Shown piece by piece: positions 57,747-64,000 of a DNA stretch of 64,000 bases; within the stretch, counting starts at the first letter, position 1, and the number at the start of each line of letters is the position of its first letter. The DNA is taken from the NCBI RefSeq assembly GCF_034009455.1, contig NZ_CP125380.1:1281001-1345000 (forward strand). Reading direction: 5' to 3'. The position numbers and the translations under genes are program-made. The notes beneath the pieces are model-generated. The model worked only from the letters and a program-made list of their open reading frames with translations. It did not search any database and was not told the DNA's origin. Origin of the DNA: Pseudomonas sp. P5_109 (lineage in GTDB: Bacteria > Pseudomonadota > Gammaproteobacteria > Pseudomonadales > Pseudomonadaceae).

Positions 57747-58559
57747 ATGAGTACAGAAGATCCGCGGTTTGCCGGCATCGCCCGTTTGTATGGCATCGAA
57801 GGCCTTGAGCGCCTGAAGGCGGCCCATGTGGCGATCGTCGGCGTCGGTGGCGTCGGTTCCTGGGCGGCGGAAGCCATGGCCCGCTGTGGCGTGGGCGAAA
57901 TTTCGCTGTTCGACCTGGACGACGTCTGCGTGAGCAACGCCAACCGCCAGTTGCACGCGCTGGACAGCACGGTGGGCAAGCCCAAGGTCGAGGTGATGGC
58001 CGAGCGTCTGCGTGGGATCAACCCGGACTGCACAGTGCACGCGGTGCCGGACTTCGTTACTCGCGACACCATGGCCGAGTACATCACGCCGAATATCGAC
58101 TGCGTGATCGACTGCATCGACAGCGTCAACGCCAAGGCGGCGCTGATCGCCTGGTGCAAGCGTCGCAAGATCCAGATCATCACCACCGGCGGCGCGGGCG
58201 GGCAGATTGACCCGACGCTGATCCAGGTCTGCGACCTGAATCGCACGTTCAACGATCCGCTGGCTTCGAAAGTGCGCTCCACTTTGCGCCGCGACTACGG
58301 CTTCTCACGCACCGTGACCCGCCATTACAGCGTGCCGTGCGTGTTTTCCACCGAGCAGTTGCGCTACCCGAAACCAGACGGCAGCATTTGCCTGCAGAAG
58401 AGTTTTGTCGGCGATGGGGTGAAGCTTGACTGCGCCGGCGGGTTTGGCGCGGTGATGATGGTGACGGCGACCTTCGGCATGGTCGCGGCAACCAAGGCTG
58501 TGGACAAGATTGTCGCGGGCGTGCGGCGGCCGGCGGAGCGGGTCAAGCCTCAAGTTTGA
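57747..58559 (+). CDS. tcdA: tRNA threonylcarbamoyladenosine dehydratase
   Basis: 270 residues from the ATG at 57747 (GAGGTG upstream). The E1/MoeB-like ATP-binding fold has HVAIVGVGGVGSWAAEAMARCG, FDLDDVCVSNANRQ and the DCIDSVNAKAAL region. TcdA (CsdL) cyclises t6A37 of tRNA to ct6A with ATP, and works with the CsdA/CsdE sulfur relay encoded just downstream on the other strand. It also depends on t6A made by the TsaB pathway (33603). Confidence 0.93.
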   Translation: MSTEDPRFAGIARLYGIEGLERLKAAHVAIVGVGGVGSWAAEAMARCGVGEISLFDLDDVCVSNANRQLHALDSTVGKPKVEVMAERLRGINPDCTVHAVPDFVTRDTMAEYITPNIDCVIDCIDSVNAKAALIAWCKRRKIQIITTGGAGGQIDPTLIQVCDLNRTFNDPLASKVRSTLRRDYGFSRTVTRHYSVPCVFSTEQLRYPKPDGSICLQKSFVGDGVKLDCAGGFGAVMMVTATFGMVAATKAVDKIVAGVRRPAERVKPQV

Positions 58560-58577
58560 GGTGGCTGCTGATGGCCT

Positions 58578-58674
58578 CTTCGCGAGCAAGCCCGCTCCCA
58601 CATTTGATCTTCAGTGAATACAGTTTTTGTGTAGGACCGAAATCCAATGTGGGAGCGGGCTTGCTCGCGAAGGC
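58578..58674. repeat. REP pair, tail-to-tail
   Basis: CTTCGCGAGCAAGCCCGCTCCCACA and TGTGGGAGCGGGCTTGCTCGCGAAG face outward, about 48 bp apart. It lies between convergent tcdA and csdE. Confidence 0.85.
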
Positions 58675-58676
58675 GA

Positions 58677-59081
58677 TTAACCAGCCAACTCATTCATCCG
58701 CTGAAGCACCGCATTCAAGCCATTGCTGCGCGACTCGGACAACTGCCGCCCCAGCCCAAGCTGATTGAACCAGTCCGGCAAATCCATCTGCTTCAACTCA
58801 ATCGCCGACAAGCCGTTGACCCGCGCCAGCAGCAACGCCACCAACCCGCGAATCAACCGCGCATCGCTGTTGGCGCTGAACTGCCAATGGCCATCGCGCA
58901 ACTCGCCCACCAGCCACACCTGGCTTTCACAGCCGTGCACCCGGTTGGCATCACACATCTGCGCATCGCTCAACGCGGGCAGGCGCTCGCCCCATTGCAT
59001 CAGCAGGCGGGCGCGTTGTTCCCAGCCGGCGGCTTTCTGAAAGGTCTCGAGCGCCGTCACGGCATCGGCAGGCAAGCTCAT
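58677..59081 (-). CDS. csdE: SufE/CsdE-family sulfur acceptor
   Basis: 134 residues. SufE fold; the persulfide-accepting Cys lies in RVHGCESQVW (about residue 50). It takes sulfane sulfur from the cysteine desulfurase encoded immediately upstream, with which it overlaps by 4 nt (ATGA). It probably supports TcdA and Fe-S assembly. Confidence 0.9.
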   Translation of the reverse strand: MSLPADAVTALETFQKAAGWEQRARLLMQWGERLPALSDAQMCDANRVHGCESQVWLVGELRDGHWQFSANSDARLIRGLVALLLARVNGLSAIELKQMDLPDWFNQLGLGRQLSESRSNGLNAVLQRMNELAG

Positions 59082-60283
59082 CGCAATAGCTCCAGTGCCT
59101 GATCCAGGGCTTGAAAGAACCGCTCCAGGTCTTCGGAGTCGTTGTACAGCGCCAACGACACCCGAATCGCTCCGGCCAGTTCAAAGCGTTTAAGCAGCGG
59201 CATGGCGCAGTGATGGCCGGCACGCACTGCGATCCCTTGTTCGGTCAGCAAATGCGCCAGGTCGGAGTTATGCACACCTTCGACGGTGAAGCTGGCCAGT
59301 GCCACCTGCGGCTTGCCCAGCAGGCGAATGCCGTTGCGCGCTTCAAGACCCTTGAGCAGGCAGGCATGCAGTGCCGCTTCATGGGCGGACAAGGCGTCCT
59401 GATCGAGCCCGGCGAGGTAATCCAGGGTCGCTCCCAGGCCGATCACACTGGACACTGGCGGCGTCCCGGCCTCGAAACCCAGCGGGGCCGGGCGAAAGCG
59501 TGCGTCGTGATAATTGGCATCCAGCACCATCTCACCGCCGAACTGCCAGGGACGCAGCTGTTGCAGCGCGGTATTGCGCCCGAACAGCACGCCCAGGCCA
59601 TCGGGACCGTAGAGCTTGTGGCTCGAGAACACATAGAAATCGCAGCCCAATGCTTGCACGTCGTGGCGGCCGTGGACCACGCCCTGGGCGCCGTCGATTA
59701 CGGTCAGGGCGTTGTGCTCCTTGGCCAGTGCCAGCAATTCGGGCAGCGGCTGCCAGGCGCCAATCACGTTGGACAACTGGCTGACGGCCAACAGGCGTGT
59801 GCGTGGGCCGATCAAATCGGCGGCCGCTGCAAGGTCGATCACGCCGTCGGCATCCAGCGGCAGGATCACCAGTTTAAGGTCGCGACGGTGCGCCAGTTGC
59901 TGCCACGGCAGCAGGTTGGCGTGATGCTCCAGGGCGCTGATGACAATCTCGTCGCCCGGATTGAAAAGATGTTCCAGGCCGTAGGCCAGGAGATTCAGCG
60001 CGGACGTCGCGCCGTGGGTAAAAATGATCTGGCCACAATCGCCAGCATTGAGCCATTGCGCGACTTTGCGGCGACTGTCCTCGAAGGCCTGGGTGGCGTG
60101 GGCGCCGGGCAAATGCTGCGCCCGATGCACGTTGGCCGCGCCGTTGGCGTAGTAATGCGCCAAGGCATCCAGCAGGGCTTGAGGTTTTTGCGTGGTGGCG
60201 GCGTTGTCCAGATAGGTCTGGCCTTGCCGTTGCAGGGCGGCGATGGCCGGGAAATCGGCGCGCCAGGGGGAGAGCATCATCAT
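59078..60283 (-). CDS. csdA: cysteine desulfurase CsdA
   Basis: PLP-dependent class V aminotransferase fold, 401 residues from the first of three tandem ATGs (60283, 60280, 60277); the frame further upstream is REP sequence. The PLP-binding Lys is in FSSHKLYGPDG and the catalytic Cys in GHHCAMPLL. YLDNAATTQKPQ at the N-terminus is typical of the SufS/CsdA group. It converts Cys to Ala plus a persulfide passed to CsdE. Confidence 0.92.
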   Translation of the reverse strand: MMMLSPWRADFPAIAALQRQGQTYLDNAATTQKPQALLDALAHYYANGAANVHRAQHLPGAHATQAFEDSRRKVAQWLNAGDCGQIIFTHGATSALNLLAYGLEHLFNPGDEIVISALEHHANLLPWQQLAHRRDLKLVILPLDADGVIDLAAAADLIGPRTRLLAVSQLSNVIGAWQPLPELLALAKEHNALTVIDGAQGVVHGRHDVQALGCDFYVFSSHKLYGPDGLGVLFGRNTALQQLRPWQFGGEMVLDANYHDARFRPAPLGFEAGTPPVSSVIGLGATLDYLAGLDQDALSAHEAALHACLLKGLEARNGIRLLGKPQVALASFTVEGVHNSDLAHLLTEQGIAVRAGHHCAMPLLKRFELAGAIRVSLALYNDSEDLERFFQALDQALELLR

Positions 60284-60307
60284 GGTGTTCGCCTGTACGC
60301 CTGCCCC

Positions 60308-60409
60308 CTGTAGGAGCGAGCTTGCTCGCGATGGACGCGTGGACGACACGGGCTGTCTGATGCCGCGCGTTATCGTTGACGTCCATCGCGAGCAAGCTCG
60401 CTCCTACAG
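60308..60409. repeat. REPIN-like pair
   Basis: CTGTAGGAGCGAGCTTGCTCGCGATGGACG and inverse enclose about 40 bp; the GATGGACG/CGTCCATC extension is shared with 2073-2175. It lies between dapD and csdA. Confidence 0.85.
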
Positions 60410-60430
60410 AGGTGCGGGTGGTCGTGTGGC

Positions 60431-61465
60431 TTAGTTGTGAGCGTGCAGCGCTTCGTTCAGTTCGATCGCCGATTTGTGGGTTTTGCATTCCACGGCACCG
60501 GTTTCCGAATTGCGACGGAACAGCAGGTCCGGCTGGCCAGCCAGTTCACGGGCCTTGACCACTTTGACCAGCTGATTGTTTTCGTCCAGCAGCGCGACTT
60601 TGGTGCCGGCGGTCACGTACAGGCCCGACTCGACGGTGTTGCGGTCGCCCAACGGAATGCCGATACCGGCATTGGCGCCGATCAGGCAGCCTTCGCCGAC
60701 CTTGATCACGATGTTGCCGCCGCCCGACAGGGTGCCCATGGTCGAGCAGCCGCCGCCCAGGTCCGAACCCTTGCCGACGAATACGCCAGCGGATACGCGG
60801 CCTTCGATCATGCCCGGGCCTTCGGTGCCGGCGTTGAAGTTGATGAAGCCTTCGTGCATCACGGTGGTGCCTTCGCCCACGTAAGCGCCCAGGCGCAGAC
60901 GCGCGGCGTCAGCGATACGCACGCCGGCCGGAACCACGTAGTCGGTCATTTTCGGGAACTTGTCCACCGAGAACACTTCCAGCAGTTCGCCGCGCAGACG
61001 GGCTTCGAGTTGCAGCTCGGCCAGTTCGCTCAGGTCGACAGCGCCCTGGCTGGTCCAGGCCACGTTCGGCAGCAGCGGGAAGATCCCGGCCAGGTTCAGG
61101 CCGTGGGGCTTGACCAGGCGATGGCTCAGCAGGTGCAGCTTGAGGTAGGCCTCGGGAGTGGACGACAGCTGGGCATCTTCGGCCAGCAGTGTGGCGACCA
61201 GTGGCTTGTGGCTTTCGGCCAGGCGGGTCAGCAGGGCAGCCTGGGCAGCGTCGACGCCTTTGAGCGCTTCGGCCAGTTGCGAGGCTTGGGCAGTGCTGAA
61301 CGCGATGGCCTGATTGCCTTCGGTGTAGCCCAGGATCGGGGCGATAGCGGCGACGACCTCAGCCGAAGGCTTGAGAACCGGGGCGGCGTAGAACACTTCC
61401 AGCCATGCGCCTTGACGGTTTTGAGTGCCGACGCCGAAGGCCAGGCTGAACAGGGTAGTAGACAT
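60431..61465 (-). CDS. dapD: tetrahydrodipicolinate N-succinyltransferase
   Basis: 344 residues. It succinylates tetrahydrodipicolinate in the DAP/lysine pathway. This is the long type of DapD, with an N-terminal domain and a left-handed beta-helix of hexapeptide repeats (about 190-300: VRIADAARLRLGAYVGEGTTV, VFVGKGSDLGGGCST, LIGANAGIGIPLG). GAGG precedes the ATG. It is 32 bp after the ArsC-like gene and probably co-transcribed with it. Confidence 0.95.
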   Translation of the reverse strand: MSTTLFSLAFGVGTQNRQGAWLEVFYAAPVLKPSAEVVAAIAPILGYTEGNQAIAFSTAQASQLAEALKGVDAAQAALLTRLAESHKPLVATLLAEDAQLSSTPEAYLKLHLLSHRLVKPHGLNLAGIFPLLPNVAWTSQGAVDLSELAELQLEARLRGELLEVFSVDKFPKMTDYVVPAGVRIADAARLRLGAYVGEGTTVMHEGFINFNAGTEGPGMIEGRVSAGVFVGKGSDLGGGCSTMGTLSGGGNIVIKVGEGCLIGANAGIGIPLGDRNTVESGLYVTAGTKVALLDENNQLVKVVKARELAGQPDLLFRRNSETGAVECKTHKSAIELNEALHAHN

Positions 61466-61497
61466 GTTGATACCTCTAACAAAATGGAACGGGCTGC

Positions 61498-61860
61498 TTA
61501 CTTGAGCGCGGCCGCGTAGATATCTGGCTTGAAGCCAATCAGGGTTCGGTCACCGAGATCGAGCACCGGGCGCTTGATCATCGAGGGTTGTGCGAGCATC
61601 AGTTCGATGGCTTTCGACTGGTCGAGATCGGCTTTACGTTCGTCTTCGAGCTTGCGAAAGGTCGTGCCTGCACGGTTCAACACCACTTCCCAGCCGTGCT
61701 CGTTGCACCATTGGGTCAGGTGTTCACGGTCGATACCGACCGCTTTGTAATCATGAAAGTCATAGCTGACAGCGTGTTCATCGAGCCAGGTGCGCGCCTT
61801 TTTCATGGTGTCGCAGGCTTTGATGCCGAAAAGGTGCAACGTTTTGCTTGAAACGGTCAA
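61498..61860 (-). CDS. ArsC/YffB (Spx-like) family protein
   Basis: About 120 residues. No ATG fits; the best start is the TTG at 61860 with AAGGGGG 7 nt upstream (LTVSSKTLHLFG...). The thioredoxin-like fold has a single active-site Cys in FGIKACDTMKKARTWL, then RAGTTFRKL and MIKRPVLDLGDRTLIGF. This matches the YffB subgroup, not arsenate reductases proper. Function is unclear (possibly a glutathione-dependent thiol reductase). It is directly upstream of dapD, as in other pseudomonads from memory. Confidence 0.88.
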   Translation of the reverse strand: MTVSSKTLHLFGIKACDTMKKARTWLDEHAVSYDFHDYKAVGIDREHLTQWCNEHGWEVVLNRAGTTFRKLEDERKADLDQSKAIELMLAQPSMIKRPVLDLGDRTLIGFKPDIYAAALK

Positions 61861-61935
61861 GGAATTGCCCCCTTTGCAGGTGCCGTAAATAAAAGGTGAC
61901 GGATTATGCCATGGCCACTCGGGTAAAGCGCAAAC

Positions 61936-62027
61936 CTGTGGGAGCGGGCTTGCTCGCGAAGACGGCGTGTCAGGCGATGCAGGTGTCGACGGGTACACCG
62001 TCTTCGCGAGCAGGCCCGCCCCCACAG
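61936..62027. repeat. REPIN-like pair
   Basis: CTGTGGGAGCGGGCTTGCTCGCGAAGACGG and inverse (CCGTCTTCGCGAGCAGGCCC...) enclose about 32 bp. Confidence 0.85.
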
Positions 62028-62124
62028 GATGAAAACAGTGTTTCAGGGTGCGACATAGGTGCAAGGGTCACCGGCAGTCTAAGCGGCTAATATGGCACTT
62101 CAATGCGTCCGGGAATCCTGCTCA

Positions 62125-63756
62125 ATGCAAACCGCTTACACCGTCCTGATCCTGTTGATGCTGGTCGGCGTTTCGCGCCTGATCGGACGGGTGATTCCGT
62201 TGCCGTTGCCGCTGGTGCAAATCGCCGCAGGGGCCTTGCTCGCCTGGCCGACGCTGGGTTTGCATGTGGCCCTGGATCCCGAGTTGTTCCTGTTTCTGTT
62301 CCTGCCGCCGCTGTTGTTCTCCGACGGCTGGCGCATGCCCAAGCGCGAATTCTGGCACCTGCGCGGCCCGATCCTGACCCTGGCGGTGGGCCTGGTGCTG
62401 TTTACCGTGGTCGGCGCCGGGTATTTCATTCATTGGCTACTGCCCGGCGTGCCGTTGCCGGTAGCGTTTGCCCTGGCGGCCGTGCTGTCGCCGACGGATG
62501 CGGTGGCGGTGTCGGCCATCTCCCGCAATAGGCTGCCCACACCTTTGATGCACATCTTGCAGGGCGAGGCGCTGATGAACGATGCCTCGGGCCTGGTGAC
62601 GTTCAAGTTTGCGCTGGTGGCGGCGGTGACCGGTGTGTTCTCGCTGGCCAATGCCAGCCTGACGTTTGTGCTGGTGGCGGTGGGCGGCCTGGCCGTGGGG
62701 GTGGCCTTGAGCTGGCTGGTTGGCCGTCTGCGCGCATGGATGATTGCCCGTGGTTGGGATGATCCGGCGACGCACGTGGTGTTCATGTTGCTGCTGCCGT
62801 TTGCCGCCTACGTGCTGGCCGAACGCATGGAAGTGTCGGGCATCCTCTCGGCGGTGGCGGCGGGGATGATGCAGAGCTGGCTCGATCTGTTGCCGCGCCA
62901 GACCAATACGCGTTTGCTCAACCGAAGTGTCTGGTCACTGCTGGAGTTCGCCTTCAACGGCTTGATCTTCCTGCTGTTGGGCCTGCAGTTGCCGGACATC
63001 ATCAAGGCCGTGGCCAGTCACGAAACCTCGCTATGGCCAACGTTGCTGTATCGCGGGCTGGACGTGGTGGCGATTTTCCTGGTGCTGCTGGCCTTGCGCT
63101 TCGTCTGGGTGCAGAGCATCTGGCGTTTGTCGGTGCTGCTGCGGCGTTTGCGCGGCAAGGGCGAAGTGACCCAGGTGCCGACAGCGCGATCCTGTTGGTT
63201 GCTGACCGTGGGCGGCGTGCGCGGGGCCGTGACGCTGGCGGGTGTGATGTCGGTGCCGTTGTTGATGGGCGGGGAAGTGTTTCCTGAGCGCGACCTGCTG
63301 ATCTTCATCGCTGCCGGGGTGATTCTTTTGTCGCTGATCGCTGCGTGCATCGCGTTGCCGATGTTGCTGCGGGGCATCGAAGCAAGCCCCGATGACAAGC
63401 GGCGTAATGAGGTGCGCGACGCCTGGCGCAAAACCGCCGAAGCGGCCATTCATGCCCTTGAGGCAGAAGAGGTCAACCCGCAGGACGCCGCTCAGTCCGC
63501 GCTGGCCGCTGAGCTAAAGGCACGGATAATGTCTGAATATCGGCACCAGTTGGAGGTGTTCAACGATTCCGCTGAAGCCCAGGCCCTGGCCTTTCAGATG
63601 GACTTGCTGGAGCGCCGTCTGCGTTTGAAGGCGTTGCGGGCGCAACGCCTGGAGTTGTACAGCCTCAGCCGTCATCACCAGATCGGCGATGACGTGTTGC
63701 GTGAGGTGTTGGGGGAACTGGATCTGAGTGAGGCGAAACTTGGCCAGGTGAAATAA
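62125..63756 (+). CDS. Na+/H+ antiporter (CPA1/NhaP type)
   Basis: 543 residues from the ATG at 62125 (MQTAYTVLILLMLVG); an upstream ATG at 62092 would add 11 polar residues before the first helix. About 12 membrane helices cover residues 1-420. The CPA1 hallmarks are FLPPLLFSDGWRM, SPTDAVAVSAI and GEALMNDASGLV, with the ion-binding Asp, then GGVRGAVTLAG. A C-terminal cytosolic helical tail (about 430-543) may regulate pH response. It exchanges Na+ or K+ for H+; the cation is not determined. Confidence 0.9.
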   Translation: MQTAYTVLILLMLVGVSRLIGRVIPLPLPLVQIAAGALLAWPTLGLHVALDPELFLFLFLPPLLFSDGWRMPKREFWHLRGPILTLAVGLVLFTVVGAGYFIHWLLPGVPLPVAFALAAVLSPTDAVAVSAISRNRLPTPLMHILQGEALMNDASGLVTFKFALVAAVTGVFSLANASLTFVLVAVGGLAVGVALSWLVGRLRAWMIARGWDDPATHVVFMLLLPFAAYVLAERMEVSGILSAVAAGMMQSWLDLLPRQTNTRLLNRSVWSLLEFAFNGLIFLLLGLQLPDIIKAVASHETSLWPTLLYRGLDVVAIFLVLLALRFVWVQSIWRLSVLLRRLRGKGEVTQVPTARSCWLLTVGGVRGAVTLAGVMSVPLLMGGEVFPERDLLIFIAAGVILLSLIAACIALPMLLRGIEASPDDKRRNEVRDAWRKTAEAAIHALEAEEVNPQDAAQSALAAELKARIMSEYRHQLEVFNDSAEAQALAFQMDLLERRLRLKALRAQRLELYSLSRHHQIGDDVLREVLGELDLSEAKLGQVK

Positions 63757-63764
63757 CTGCTGCT

Positions 63765-63835
63765 CTTGCAGGAGCCCGGCTTGCCGGCGATGGCGTCCTG
63801 CAAATGGCCATTGCCGGCAAGCCGGACTCCTACAG
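63765..63835. repeat. REPIN-like pair
   Basis: TTGCAGGAGCCCGGCTTGCCGGCGATGG and inverse (CCATTGCCGGCAAGCCGGACTCCTACA) enclose about 15 bp; arms are slightly degenerate. Confidence 0.75.
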
Positions 63836-63843
63836 GTCTGCGG

Positions 63844-64000
63844 TTATTTGCGACGTTGAATGAAGTCGCGAATGCGCTCTGCAGCTTCGACACACTCGGC
63901 AAGCGGCGCAACCAGCGCCATGCGCACGCGCCCGGCACCCGGGTTGACGCCATCCACATCCCGCGACAGGTAAGAACCCGGCACCACGGTCACGTGTTCC
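63844..64000 (-). CDS. dapC: succinyldiaminopimelate transaminase, C-terminal end
   Basis: The last 51 residues are visible: EHVTVVPGSYLSRDVDGVNPG, then AGRVRMALVAPLAECVEAAERI and a stop. This is the small-domain end of a fold-type I aminotransferase and matches pseudomonad DapC as I recall it. DapC acts between DapD and DapE in the succinylase pathway, both encoded in this window. The gene continues beyond the right edge. Confidence 0.82.
   Translation of the reverse strand, partial: EHVTVVPGSYLSRDVDGVNPGAGRVRMALVAPLAECVEAAERIRDFIQRRK

Overview
The window is from a chromosome of Pseudomonas, most likely the P. fluorescens group. The evidence is GC-rich coding sequence, a complete wsp surface-sensing operon, a mexL/mexJK efflux locus, a polyamine cluster of E. 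coli ydcSTUV-patD type, and about twenty REP/REPIN-like palindrome pairs. Gene order also resembles what I remember of P. aeruginosa PAO1 (wsp-prfB-lysS, lptF-ppc-adk-tsaB, mexL-mexJK, csp-rlmA-dapE-ndvB, csdA-dapD). That comparison is from memory, not a search.

Layout. 1-9 kb: partial amino acid permease, then a minus-strand polyamine uptake and catabolism block (LysR regulator, PatD-like dehydrogenase, ydcS-T-U-V, patD). 9.2-9.9 kb: DUF533 protein. 10.3-18.7 kb: wspABCDEFR, a chemosensory pathway ending in the diguanylate cyclase WspR. 18.7-20.3 kb: an acquired patch between wspR and prfB, with a decayed IS3-type OrfA, an AT-rich GNAT acetyltransferase and a 122-bp second copy of the wspR 3' end. 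20.6-24.2 kb: prfB with its +1 recoding site, lysS and a TetR regulator. 24.4-38 kb: envelope lipoproteins, a QEGLA/DUF1704 protein, an alpha/beta hydrolase, ppc, adk, tsaB, a DUF72 protein, an ICL/PEP-mutase-family enzyme, a protein with an internal 44-residue duplication, and rsmJ. 38.1-43 kb: mexL divergent from mexJK. 43-45.4 kb: a tandem array of 70/71-bp REP units split by an IS1111-type (IS110 family) element. 45.5-47.3 kb: a small orphan protein with a structured leader, and a Fic protein. 47.4-64 kb: housekeeping genes (DUF4197, two YbaY-like proteins, plsB, cold-shock protein, rlmA, dapE, ndvB, tcdA, csdE/csdA, dapD, ArsC/YffB-like protein, Na+/H+ antiporter, partial dapC).

The most notable signal is in the noncoding right end of the IS1111-type element. 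Two hairpin-capped loops there carry short segments that match, with the same polarity, (i) the two halves of the REP target the element sits in and (ii) the element's own two ends. This is the layout expected of a bridge RNA and would explain REP-directed insertion. The transposase itself has a one-base frameshift, so this copy is probably inactive unless helped in trans.
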